Shown here: piece by piece, positions 16,670-23,738 of the stretch | Position numbering within the stretch: position 1 is the first letter of the stretch | How the letters are laid out: every line of letters begins with the position of its first letter | Assembly: GCA_016215105.1 (NCBI GenBank) | Contig: JACRLJ010000125.1 | Span: forward strand, 1-45,044 | Source: Candidatus Hydrogenedentota bacterium | Lineage (GTDB): Bacteria; Hydrogenedentota; Hydrogenedentia; Hydrogenedentales; SLHB01 | DNA length: 45,044 nt | Reading direction: 5' to 3' | Translations under genes and position numbers: made by a program | Notes under the pieces: generated by a model | Database searches by the model: none | What the model saw: only the letters and a program-made list of their open reading frames with translations | Told to the model about the DNA's origin: nothing

Positions 16670-17176
16670 ATGTTGAGCAAGACCTCAGAGACGGCAATAC
16701 TTGCCCTGGTCTACTTGTGCCGTGAAGGCGCCAATGGACCGGTGGCGCCAACCCAAATCGCTGCGGACTTGGGCGCCTCCGCAAGCTACATGGCCAAAGT
16801 AAGCGCTTCGCTCACCCGAGCGGGCTTGCTTCGAGCTCACCGCGGCGTCAAAGGGGGCGTGACACTCAGCCGTCAGCCGTCCGAGATTTCGCTGCTCGCC
16901 ATCGTGGAAGCCTGCCAGGGACACATTCTTGGCAACTACTGCCAGGACGACGACCGTGTGGAATTGGTCTGCGCCTTTCATCACGCCATGCTGGAGCTTC
17001 ATCGCGCATTTGTCGGCGTGCTCGCCCGTTGGACTCTCGCGGATCTGGCGAGTCGCACACAACCGGCGCCAGAACTTGCCCGGGTCGTCAACTGCCGCAT
17101 GGCCTGCCTGCACAACTCCACCGCTAAGAAGAAAACCTCCCCGAAGCGCGCTGCGGCGCCACGACGCCGCAACTAA
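16670..17176 (+). CDS. Rrf2 family transcriptional regulator
   Basis: DNA-binding regulator of 168 residues. The winged helix covers about residues 1-80, with recognition-helix region PTQIAADLGASASYMAKVSASLTRAGLL and wing HRGVKGGVTLSR. Three cysteines follow in EACQGHILGNYCQDDDRVELVC, with a His just after (CAFHHAM). This is the place where IscR and NsrR bind an Fe-S cluster, though spacing (x8 and x9) is wider than usual. The C-terminus is basic (KKKTSPKRAAAPRRR). The start is ATG 16670. Position directly after hcp suggests NO- or redox-responsive control of hcp, as NsrR does in other bacteria (inference). Confidence 0.88.
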   Translation: MLSKTSETAILALVYLCREGANGPVAPTQIAADLGASASYMAKVSASLTRAGLLRAHRGVKGGVTLSRQPSEISLLAIVEACQGHILGNYCQDDDRVELVCAFHHAMLELHRAFVGVLARWTLADLASRTQPAPELARVVNCRMACLHNSTAKKKTSPKRAAAPRRRN

Positions 17177-17295
17177 CCGCCTCACGAGTCTCGCATCCAT
17201 CGCGATCTCCGGCGCCGCGGAGTTGCGTCGGCGCTCCTAAAACCGCACAATTGCCCGCGAACACACCTTTACCCGGCGGCCTTGAGGAGTCCTGC

Positions 17296-17826
17296 ATGAG
17301 CTTTCTGACTATCAGTTCCAGCTTGCATCCCGATAGCCGAAGCAGTGTGCTGGCCCGAGCCGCGTTTCAGCGATTCCAAATCCTGGGCGTCGACGCCGAA
17401 TACGTCGATCTGCGCGACTTGGCGTTGCCCCTGTGCGACGGCGCCGACTGCTACAAGCATCCCGCGGTGCTCAAGCTCACCGAGCAAATTCAAAGCGCTA
17501 AAGGCGTGCTGCTCGCCGTCCCCATCTACAACTACGGCGCCGGAGCCACCGCCAGGAACCTTATCGAGCTTACGGGAGACGCCTGGAGAGGTAAGGTCGT
17601 CGGATTCGCATGCGCCGCCGCCGGTGACGGCAGCTACATGGCGGTCATGGCGCTGGCAAACAGCCTGATGCTCAATTTCAGGACTGTCATTGTTCCACGC
17701 TTCGTGTATACCGATTCCGAGGCCTTCGACGGTGACGCCATCGCAAATCCCAAAATCCAAAAGCGCATGGATGAGTTGACGGAAACCCTCGTTCGTTTCG
17801 CCTCGGCTTTGCAGGGCATCATCTAG
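17296..17826 (+). CDS. NADPH-dependent FMN reductase family protein
   Basis: Flavodoxin-like reductase of 176 residues. The start ATG 17296 is set by GAGGAG six bases upstream. The N-terminal strand and phosphate loop read FLTISSSLHPDSRSSVLA, where FMN phosphate binds in the SsuE/ArsH-like family. VLLAVPIYNYGAGATARNLI is the flavin-contacting loop (family P-x-Y-N-x-G). It may reduce flavin or quinone, or pass electrons to Hcp in place of the absent Hcr. It sits in the hcp-Rrf2-FMN reductase-Nif3 gene row, all on the plus strand with short gaps. Confidence 0.88.
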   Translation: MSFLTISSSLHPDSRSSVLARAAFQRFQILGVDAEYVDLRDLALPLCDGADCYKHPAVLKLTEQIQSAKGVLLAVPIYNYGAGATARNLIELTGDAWRGKVVGFACAAAGDGSYMAVMALANSLMLNFRTVIVPRFVYTDSEAFDGDAIANPKIQKRMDELTETLVRFASALQGII

Positions 17827-17863
17827 CGTTTGTAGGGCCTCGTTTCCAAAAGGGAAGATCATC

Positions 17864-18661
17864 ATGACGACAACGCTGGATATTCGACACTACCTTCTCT
17901 CCCACAGTTCCTGGGTTGACCCGGACAATACCGTAGACACCGTGAAGATTGGCGACCCGAACCGCGAGGTCCGCAAGGCAGGCGTGTGTTGGATGCCGTC
18001 CATCGAGAATATCCGCGCCGCGCATCACGCGGGATGCGATCTACTGGTGGTACATGAGCCCACGTTCTGGGAACACGCCGCCTCCGAATTGGCTTGGCGT
18101 GATCAAGAGCCCGGAGTAGCCAAGCGTGAGTTTCTCGAAAAGACCGGCATGGTCATTCTCCGCGCGCACGACTCGTGGGATAATTGGCCCGACATCGGCA
18201 TTCGAGATTCCTGGGCCCGCGGGCTCGGGTTGACGCGGCTCGTACGGGAAGGGTCCGTTCTGCGTTGGCACGCAATGTACGAAGTGCCGGCGCAGACGCT
18301 CCGCGACTTCTCCCGGTACATTGCTCAAAGGATCAAGCCCCTCGGCGAAGACAGCGTCCAGGTCATAGGCGATCCGGACAAGACGATCCGTTACCCTTCA
18401 TTGGGCGTGGGCTGCGTGGGCCCCGACCGTGAGATGGTCGAATTCGGTTCGGACGTGCTCATCGTGTGCTTCGACGGCGCTTCGTACTGGTCCACGCGCG
18501 AACGCCTGGCCGAGATGGGCGTCGGAGTGATTGCGGTGGAGCACGGCACTTCGGAAATGTGGGGCATAGAAAACCTATGCGCCCACCTCTCCCAAGTGTT
18601 TCCAGAAGTCGCGTTCCAGTACTTTGCATCCCATCCCAGAACCTGGATCGCAAGCGCCTAG
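17864..18661 (+). CDS. Nif3-like dinuclear metal-centre protein
   Basis: Protein of 265 residues of the NIF3/YbgI/YqfO family, toroidal proteins with a dinuclear metal site of unsettled function (GTP cyclohydrolase type 1b-like). Metal-ligand motifs are visible: LLVVHEPTFW near residue 62, ILRAHDSWDNW near 93-103 (family xxHTxxD), and GVIAVEHGTSEMWGIENL near 223 (family GHxxxE). The ATG 17864 has AAGGGAAG upstream. It ends a row with hcp, Rrf2 and FMN reductase genes, which makes a metal- or redox-stress task plausible. The stop codon lies inside a copy of the dispersed CTAGAGRCGCGGCCAGAA repeat. Confidence 0.88.
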   Translation: MTTTLDIRHYLLSHSSWVDPDNTVDTVKIGDPNREVRKAGVCWMPSIENIRAAHHAGCDLLVVHEPTFWEHAASELAWRDQEPGVAKREFLEKTGMVILRAHDSWDNWPDIGIRDSWARGLGLTRLVREGSVLRWHAMYEVPAQTLRDFSRYIAQRIKPLGEDSVQVIGDPDKTIRYPSLGVGCVGPDREMVEFGSDVLIVCFDGASYWSTRERLAEMGVGVIAVEHGTSEMWGIENLCAHLSQVFPEVAFQYFASHPRTWIASA

Positions 18662-18687
18662 AGACGCGGCCAGAAGACCTCCGTATA
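18658..18687 (+). repeat. dispersed 3'-end repeat, copy 2
   Basis: CTAGAGACGCGGCCAGAAGA, followed by CCTCCGTATA, starts on the stop codon of the Nif3-like gene. It matches 41148-41177 with three to four differences over 30 bases, and the first 20 bases of the minus-strand element ending at 4514. Like copy 1 it sits at a gene's 3' end. Confidence 0.55.
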
Positions 18688-18778
18688 GCGGTACTCCGCA
18701 ATCGCAAGCACTGGTGTTGAGCAGCTTACAGACTCTTTCGGCCGCGCCGTGTCCGCTATGGCGAATGGCGTTGTAGCG

Positions 18779-19195
18779 CTAGTACACACGCCAGCCTGAC
18801 GCATGACGGCGCCGGCGGAACGACCGGCTGGCCATCAAAATCCCCACTGCGCCGCCTTGCGCTTCCGCCCGGCGCCGCAGCTTGCGCACCGCTCGAAGTA
18901 CGGCGCGATAGACCGACGAAGGGTGCGCGCCGAGAATCTCGCTTATTTCCCGGTAACTCAACCCGCGGAAATGGTAGAGCTCGACACACTGACGCTCGAG
19001 AACCGAGAAACCGCTGAGCATTTCCATGCGTACCCAGACCAGCAGCCTCTTCTTTTCACGGCCATACCGGAGCTTTCCCCGGATCTCACTTCGCGTCTCG
19101 AACCACGGGCCATCCTCCTCGCGGAAGTTCCGCCGCCACGCAGTGCGGTTCCATGCGCCAAATTCTTCCCAAACTCGTCTATCGTGCTCATGCAT
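18779..19195 (-). CDS. sigma-70 region 4-like DNA-binding protein
   Basis: Protein of 138 residues with one recognisable domain at about residues 58-112: LSGFSVLERQCVELYHFRGLSYREISEILGAHPSSVYRAVLRAVRKLRRRAE, described here by its parts: an ERQ-start helix, the LSYREISEILG turn helix and the SSVYRAVLRAVRKL recognition helix. This is the sigma-70 region 4 (ECF type) helix-turn-helix. Region 2, needed for -10 binding, is absent, so it is not a complete sigma factor. The N-terminal 55 residues are rich in Trp, Arg and Glu; the C-terminus is basic. The start ATG 19195 follows AGGAGG at nine bases. It may be an orphan regulator or a solo sigma-4 protein. Confidence 0.8.
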   Translation of the reverse strand: MHEHDRRVWEEFGAWNRTAWRRNFREEDGPWFETRSEIRGKLRYGREKKRLLVWVRMEMLSGFSVLERQCVELYHFRGLSYREISEILGAHPSSVYRAVLRAVRKLRRRAEAQGGAVGILMASRSFRRRRHASGWRVY

Positions 19196-19672
19196 GACAC
19201 TTCGCCTCCTGAACTTGCCGTGTACGCGTCACACGCCCAACGCGTCGTGACGCATACGTACAGTAGGAGGGAATAGCTCCAAAAGGCTTTTGCTGCCGTT
19301 GGTCTTTTTCTTTTCTTTTGACGGTCCTCCGGAAAACACCCGGAAAATGATCCGCATTCGAGCGGCATCACGATTGCACATAGACGCCGACGTGTCCGAC
19401 CTATCCACCCCGTCCACTCTCTCACCGGCCCCCGTCCCAATTCGCCGCGTCTTCTTACGCTATCGGCCACGCTCGCAGCTATACAGTTCTTCAATGGCGG
19501 AAGGCCTAAGAACGGTATACTTACTACCGTTATAGCCCGAAGCCTTGACATCGGGGCGGCGCCGGGATAGTGTGGTGATACTCCAGTTCACCGTTGGACT
19601 TCGACCGGCTGAACCGGAACGCGATGAAGCAAGGTGCGCTTTCCGCGCCCTTAGCGTAGGGAGTCACGTCAA
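19196..19672. other. 477-base divergent intergenic region
   Basis: No coding region was recognised. It contains a pyrimidine-rich run (about 19300-19320), an inverted repeat AACGGTA-TACTTAC-TACCGTT (19511-19531) that looks like an operator, and a TTGACA (19545-19550) with a weak TAGTGT 17 bases on. These could control the DUF4288 gene starting at 19673. The -10 match is poor, so the promoter is tentative. Confidence 0.4.
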
Positions 19673-20431
19673 ATGAAGCCCGTAGTGGTGGGCCTTGATA
19701 GCTTCGGACTCACCAAGTCCACGGTGCGGCGGCTCAAGGATACCCCCGTGACCGTCGAGGTGCATTTATTCACGCCGCCTTACGTGTACCCCAGTCCGTC
19801 CCAATTCCAAAAGCTCTTGCTCATCACCCCCCAAGAGCGGAGTCGGCTGGTTCGCGAATGGCGTGTGCAAACCCACAGAAAGCTTCGCGAGGAATTCCCG
19901 TTCGACGAATACAAGATTACATACTTCAACCGCGCTCCAGCGGGGCTGCGCGCAACAATCCCCGCAAGAGACGTCGAGAAGCTCTTCAAGCTTCGATACG
20001 CCGATGTCGTGGACATCCTGAGCGTCAAGGGGATTCGAAAGAAGAAGGTCATCGTCAAGCCTGAAGACTACTGCTTCTACGCGGTACGGGCGCTATTTGC
20101 AATTCAGATCGAAGGTCAAACTTCAGGTCTGCAAACCTACGAAGATCGCATTCTGCTGGTCAAAGCCGCAGACAAAAGGCACGCTGTTCGTTTAGCAAAG
20201 CGCGAATTCCGTGACTATGAGCAGATTAGTCTCAGGACCACCGGGTACTTCTGGCGATGGCACTTCGAGAGGATTACTGACGTATGGGGCACCTCATATA
20301 ATTCAATTGGCTGCGAAGGTACCGAGGTCTATTCAAAGTTACAGGATCGCCGGATGAAACCCGAATACGAATGGCATCCGGCGAAATCGCCGCAGGCCTC
20401 CTCCAGCAAACGCAAGAACTCGAAAAGCTGA
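19673..20431 (+). CDS. DUF4288 domain-containing protein
   Basis: Protein of 252 residues, cytoplasmic by appearance. The C-terminal half contains the DUF4288 pattern: FYAVRALFAIQIEG, YEDRILLVKAADKRHAVRLA and FRDYEQISLRTTGYFWRWHF (about residues 134-205), a small beta-rich domain of unknown function. The N-terminal 130 residues (LTKSTVRRLKDTPVTVEVHL onward) are charged and unrecognised, so the protein is longer than single-domain DUF4288 members. The C-terminus is Lys/Ser-rich. The ATG 19673 follows GGGAG. Transcribed apart from its neighbours; a REP-like hairpin lies 33 bases after the stop. Confidence 0.7.
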   Translation: MKPVVVGLDSFGLTKSTVRRLKDTPVTVEVHLFTPPYVYPSPSQFQKLLLITPQERSRLVREWRVQTHRKLREEFPFDEYKITYFNRAPAGLRATIPARDVEKLFKLRYADVVDILSVKGIRKKKVIVKPEDYCFYAVRALFAIQIEGQTSGLQTYEDRILLVKAADKRHAVRLAKREFRDYEQISLRTTGYFWRWHFERITDVWGTSYNSIGCEGTEVYSKLQDRRMKPEYEWHPAKSPQASSSKRKNSKS

Positions 20432-20463
20432 TCCGTCGGGGTTCCTCAGACCTATCAGAGTAC

Positions 20464-20486
20464 GCCCGCGCTCGATGAGCGCGGGC
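20464..20486 (+). terminator. REP-like palindrome, copy 2, after the DUF4288 gene
   Basis: GCCCGCGCTC (20464-20473), loop GAT, GAGCGCGGGC (20477-20486): a perfect 10-bp stem. It is a second copy of the palindrome at 4311-4331 with shared flanks. At 33 bases past the DUF4288 stop it may act as a terminator or mRNA stabiliser. Confidence 0.5.
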
Positions 20487-20657
20487 TGCCGGGGCGCCAG
20501 GGGCGCAGCCCATCGTGGCTGCGCTTGGCGGCCGAGTCCGCTGACCATGCGCTTACGCCGAAGGCGTCCCACTTCTGGGCAGACTTTAGAGAGCCGTGCT
20601 TTCTTGCGCTACCCCTCCCGCAAACGCTAGATTAGAGCCGACTACCAGGAGATCGTG

Positions 20658-21098
20658 ATGAGCATCAAAGACCGTGTACAAGACGAAATCAAGACCGCCA
20701 TGAAGAATAAGGACAGCTTCCGCCTCGAGTGCCTGCTGATGGTGAAGGGCGTGCTGCTGCTCAAGGAAAAGGAGTCGGCCGACGCTTTGACCGACGAGGT
20801 GGCCATTGCGGCGCTGCGAGCCGAGGTCCGTAAGCGTCAGCAGTCGCTCGAGATATTCCAGCAGCTCGCCAAGACTGACGAGGCCGCCGGCGCTCAAAAG
20901 GAAATCCAAATCATCGAGGAGTTCCTGCCCAAACAACTCTCCGCGGAGCAACTCGAAGCGAAAGTGCGCGAGTATCTGGCTGCCCACCCCGAGATGAACC
21001 ACGCCGGAAAACTAACCGGCGCGCTCAAGAAAGAACTCGGTGACCTCGCAGACGGAAAGCTGCTCAGCGACGCCTGCAAAAAGGTACTCGGCGTTTGA
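20658..21098 (+). CDS. yqeY: GatB/YqeY domain-containing protein
   Basis: Helical protein of 146 residues with the YqeY domain, related to the tRNA-binding C-terminal domain of the GatB amidotransferase subunit. It is full length for stand-alone YqeY. Family motifs: SIKDRVQDEIKTAMKNKDSF at the start, VRKRQQSLEIFQQLAKTDEA, IIEEFLPKQLS, and GKLTGALKKEL near the end. The start ATG 20658 follows AGGAG at six bases; GTG three bases earlier is possible. The stop overlaps the TTG start of the next gene by four bases, so the two are coupled although their functions are unrelated. The exact cellular role is not established. Confidence 0.9.
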   Translation: MSIKDRVQDEIKTAMKNKDSFRLECLLMVKGVLLLKEKESADALTDEVAIAALRAEVRKRQQSLEIFQQLAKTDEAAGAQKEIQIIEEFLPKQLSAEQLEAKVREYLAAHPEMNHAGKLTGALKKELGDLADGKLLSDACKKVLGV

Positions 21099-22444
21099 GC
21101 GTTGCACGAACTTTCGCGCTCTTCGCCGTCGTGATCGGGCTAATCGGCGGACTGTTTCTACTCACTGGCGCCCCGCCCGCTCCGCCCGCCGGAAAGACGA
21201 TTATCAATGTTTGGCATGCGTGGCCAGGTGACCAAGGCGAAGAGTTCCGCCGTCTTGTGGGCAACTTCAATAGCAGCCAGGACCGTGTTTTCGTTCGTCT
21301 GCTCTTCGTTCCCAACAATCTTTCCTCGAATCAAAAGTTGTTCCTGTCTATCTCCGCCGGCATGCCGCCGGACTGCACCTTCGTTGACGGACCGCAGGTC
21401 TGTGAATGGGCCGCCCGCGGCGCCATCGAACCGTTGGACGCCCTCATGGCCAAATACGGGATCAAAAACGAGGATTTCTGGGAACCCTGTTGGAGACAGA
21501 ATCAGTTCTTGGGAAAGACCTACGCATTGACCTACTGCGCTGATCCCAATTTCGCCTTCTTCTGGAACAAGGAAGTCTTCAAAGAGGCGGGCGTATTAGA
21601 TCAAGGTTCGCCCAAGACCATCGAAGACCTGGACCGCATGAGCCGCCTGCTGACCAAGACCGACGCCGGCGGACGCATCACCCGCATCGGTTCGTTTCCC
21701 TGGAACGTCTTTGGCAACGCCAACTCGATCTTCACCTGGGGATGGGCCTTCGGCGGGGAGTTCTACGACGAGAAAGCCGGGCGCATCACGTGCGGCGACG
21801 ACCCGAAGATTCTCAAAGCCCTCGAATGGATGAAGTCTTACGCGGACGAGTATGGCTTCGTGAACATCAGCAGCTTCGCCGAAGGATTCGGCGATCAGCA
21901 AGACACACCCTTCCTGCGCGGCAAGATTGCCATGGCGGCCGGCCACGTGTCTAACGTGAAGTTGTTCAAGAAATTCGCGCCCAATCTCGAGTACGGCGCC
22001 GTTCCCATGCCCTATCCGGCGGAAATGGGCTCCGACCATAGCGCCTGGATGGGCGGCTGGTGCCTCTCCATACCGCGCGGCTCACGCCACCCTGAAGAGT
22101 CCTTCGAATTCATCAAGTGGATTTGCACCAACGAAGAGGCTGGCCGGTCCGAAATCGAGACCACCGGCACCTTCCCTGGCTACAAGAACTCGCCCGCTTT
22201 CGCGGTCGTCAAAGGCGACGAAAAGCTCGAAATCTTCTACGACGTGCTCAAGAATACCCGTCATCAGCGGCCCGTCATGCCCGCCCAGGCCTTCTACATG
22301 GGCGCGCTCGACCGCGCCGTCAGCGACGTCCTCAACGGACTCGCCACGCCGCAAGAGGCGCTGCAAAAGGCCCAGCGCGAGACCCAGAAGGAACTCGATC
22401 GGGTGATGGCGCCGTTTAGAAAGGAAAACCGCGAGAATGGATAG
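21095..22444 (+). CDS. orphan ABC transporter extracellular solute-binding protein
   Basis: Family-1 type sugar-binding protein of 449 residues. The start is TTG 21095, overlapping the yqeY stop (TTGA); no better start exists before the signal sequence. A membrane anchor or signal peptide covers about residues 5-24 (TFALFAVVIGLIGGLFLLTG). The mature part starts INVWHAWPGDQGEEFRRLVG, and the family segments NFAFFWNKEVFKEAGV, AMAAGHVSNVKLF and WMGGWCLSIPRGSRHPEESF are present. Unlike the binding protein at the left edge, it has no permease or ATPase beside it. It may serve a distant permease pair or a sensor. A small frame overlaps its stop. Confidence 0.88.
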   Translation: MSVARTFALFAVVIGLIGGLFLLTGAPPAPPAGKTIINVWHAWPGDQGEEFRRLVGNFNSSQDRVFVRLLFVPNNLSSNQKLFLSISAGMPPDCTFVDGPQVCEWAARGAIEPLDALMAKYGIKNEDFWEPCWRQNQFLGKTYALTYCADPNFAFFWNKEVFKEAGVLDQGSPKTIEDLDRMSRLLTKTDAGGRITRIGSFPWNVFGNANSIFTWGWAFGGEFYDEKAGRITCGDDPKILKALEWMKSYADEYGFVNISSFAEGFGDQQDTPFLRGKIAMAAGHVSNVKLFKKFAPNLEYGAVPMPYPAEMGSDHSAWMGGWCLSIPRGSRHPEESFEFIKWICTNEEAGRSEIETTGTFPGYKNSPAFAVVKGDEKLEIFYDVLKNTRHQRPVMPAQAFYMGALDRAVSDVLNGLATPQEALQKAQRETQKELDRVMAPFRKENRENG

Positions 22445-22646
22445 ACTGGACACCCCTGCCAAACCTTTACCCGCCGGAGAGTGGCCGCCGAACTTTTTCG
22501 AGCGCACCGCGGGATGCCTCTCTGACGATCCCATCCGCCGCTGGCCACAAGAAGCGCTTGAGCGGGGTGAAGTCAAAGCAACTCAGCAATCGCAAGCAGA
22601 GGCTGCGGATCGAGAAGAGCCCCTAGAAGGGGTCGATGCAATCTGA
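22437..22646 (+). CDS. small protein coupled to the binding-protein gene
   Basis: A frame of 69 residues starts at ATG 22437 and overlaps the stop of the binding-protein gene by eight bases. It reads MDRLDTPAKPLPAGEWPPNF, then FERTAGCLSDDPIRRWPQEA and a charged, Gln/Glu-rich tail. WPPxFFERTxGxxxDDPIxRxPQ resembles a short C-terminal motif I associate with some small antitoxin-like proteins, but I cannot confirm this. No toxin is adjacent. Coding is supported by the overlap with its neighbour and the non-random motif; function is unknown. Confidence 0.5.
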   Translation: MDRLDTPAKPLPAGEWPPNFFERTAGCLSDDPIRRWPQEALERGEVKATQQSQAEAADREEPLEGVDAI

Positions 22647-22665
22647 TTTGCGGCATGCGCTACGC

Positions 22666-22782
22666 AACGTGTCATTCTGAACGAAGTGAAGAATCTGCCT
22701 CACCTGTGGGAAGACACGGTCCCAAACGCGCGGTAGTCGCACGTTAGACGTAGATTCTTCACTTCGTTCAGAATGACACGTT
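22666..22782. repeat. 117-base palindromic element with 31-bp perfect inverted repeats
   Basis: Left arm 22666-22696 and right arm 22752-22782 are perfectly complementary over 31 bases (arms begin AACGTGTCATTCTGAACGAA) with a 55-base centre. It lies between convergent genes (small ORF + and GNAT -). The TCATTCTGAACGAAGTGAAGAA core is familiar as a widespread intergenic repeat in many uncultured bacteria. A MITE- or REP-like non-autonomous element is the best guess; it could also terminate both transcripts. Confidence 0.7.
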
Positions 22783-22818
22783 TCGAAGTCGGTTCTCCGA
22801 TGGATAGACGTTGGTTCT

Positions 22819-23436
22819 TTAGTGGGTCGCTCTCCGCTCCATCCAGCAGAAGCGGAGTTGCGGAACCGGTCCGTCCAGCCGGATGTGAGGACGCACTTCG
22901 GCCCATTCGGGCTGCGTGAGGTCCGCTTCGGCGAGCTTGGGGTCGTCGCGCCAGAACTCACCCGTAATGGCAAAGCCCGATTTTTCGTAGCACCGGATGG
23001 CGCGGGCGTTTGAGGCGGCTACGTCAAACCGAAGTGTGTCAAACCCGCAGCCAAACACCCAATCGGACACCAGGCGCATCATGCGCGGGCCAACGCCTTT
23101 GCCGCAGAGATCGGCCCTGACGCGCACGCCCATGTTACCCACGACGCAGGTGTGCCAGTCTATGTCTGCAAGTACGAGGTATCCGGCGCATGTGACACCG
23201 TCGGCGTCGACGGCCATGGCAAGCCGTGTGTCGGCGCACGCGCGGGTACGGTACCACTCGTTGTTTGCCTCGGCGGTCTCCCCGCCGAAACAAAGGCGAA
23301 ACACGGCGTACGTTCCCGGATACTGCGGCCACGCGCGAATGATGTCAATGTCCCGCCGTGCAAGCAAGCGGATGGTGATGTCGTCGCAGCTCGCGGGTAG
23401 TCTGTCTCGAAGGTCCGCGGTATTCGTGACGCGCAT
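22819..23436 (-). CDS. GNAT family N-acetyltransferase
   Basis: Acetyltransferase of 205 residues that would transfer acetyl from acetyl-CoA to an amine. The acetyl-CoA binding motif is in VRADLCGKGVGPRMMRLVSD (family R/QxxGxG/A), followed by LRFDVAASNARAIRCYEKSGF, the usual motif B with its C-terminal Tyr. The start ATG 23436 follows AAGGAG at seven bases; a GTG two codons upstream overlaps that site. It is divergent from the graspetide precursor, with 128 bases between the starts. Microviridin clusters include a GNAT that acetylates the mature peptide, so a tailoring role is possible here, but the enzyme looks like a general RimJ/RimL-type protein and the link is inference. Confidence 0.88.
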   Translation of the reverse strand: MRVTNTADLRDRLPASCDDITIRLLARRDIDIIRAWPQYPGTYAVFRLCFGGETAEANNEWYRTRACADTRLAMAVDADGVTCAGYLVLADIDWHTCVVGNMGVRVRADLCGKGVGPRMMRLVSDWVFGCGFDTLRFDVAASNARAIRCYEKSGFAITGEFWRDDPKLAEADLTQPEWAEVRPHIRLDGPVPQLRFCWMERRATH

Positions 23437-23528
23437 CGTCACTCTCCTTCCCCGAACATCATAGCCTGCATGACGCGAGCAGTGCGAAGAAATCGCACGG
23501 TCATCCCGGTAACGGAACGACCCGTGGC

Positions 23529-23537
23529 TGGTATAAT
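23529..23537 (+). promoter_or_regulatory. extended -10 promoter of the graspetide operon
   Basis: TGGTATAAT gives a consensus TATAAT (23532-23537) with the TGn extension; no good -35 box is visible. Predicted start near 23544 leaves a leader of about 20 bases holding AGGAGG (23549-23554), ten bases before the precursor ATG. Confidence 0.6.
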
Positions 23538-23564
23538 TGTTTGGAAAGAGGAGGCCTATCGATC

Positions 23565-23738
23565 ATGATCATGAAACGCACCAAAGCGGTCACCAAAACC
23601 AAGTTATTCATCGAAGAACTGGAACGCCCCGCGTCAGCGGCCTCCAACGGCAACGTGACGACCCTGGCGATAGGCGAGGAAAGCCTTTTCGGCGGGAAGA
23701 AGATGGTCACAACGTTAGCTATCGGCGAGGAAGCATAG
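23565..23738 (+). CDS. graspetide (omega-ester peptide) precursor, plesiocin-like
   Basis: Precursor peptide of 57 residues. ATG 23565 is chosen because AGGAGG lies ten bases upstream; ATG 23571 is the alternative. The leader contains KLFIEELE (residues 13-20), similar to the conserved LFIEDL-type motif recognised by plesiocin-type ligases. The core holds two identical repeats, VTTLAIGEE at residues 31-39 and 48-56, separated by SLFGGKKM and ending in Ala. TTLAIGEE fits the TTxxxxEE motif of plesiocin, in which two Thr and two Glu side chains are joined by two ester bonds. The repeats differ at five of eight codons yet encode the same peptide, a sign of selection. The ATP-grasp ligase gene follows at once. 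The mature product and its activity are unknown. Confidence 0.88.
   Translation: MIMKRTKAVTKTKLFIEELERPASAASNGNVTTLAIGEESLFGGKKMVTTLAIGEEA

Noticed and set aside
22437-22646. Calling the 69-residue protein an antitoxin
   Set aside because: Only a vague motif resemblance; no toxin gene is adjacent, so it is left as unknown.
23537-23734. Extended N-terminus of the ATP-grasp ligase from TTG 23537
   Set aside because: It would be coded over the precursor gene in another frame, is Arg/His-rich and unlike any ligase N-terminus.
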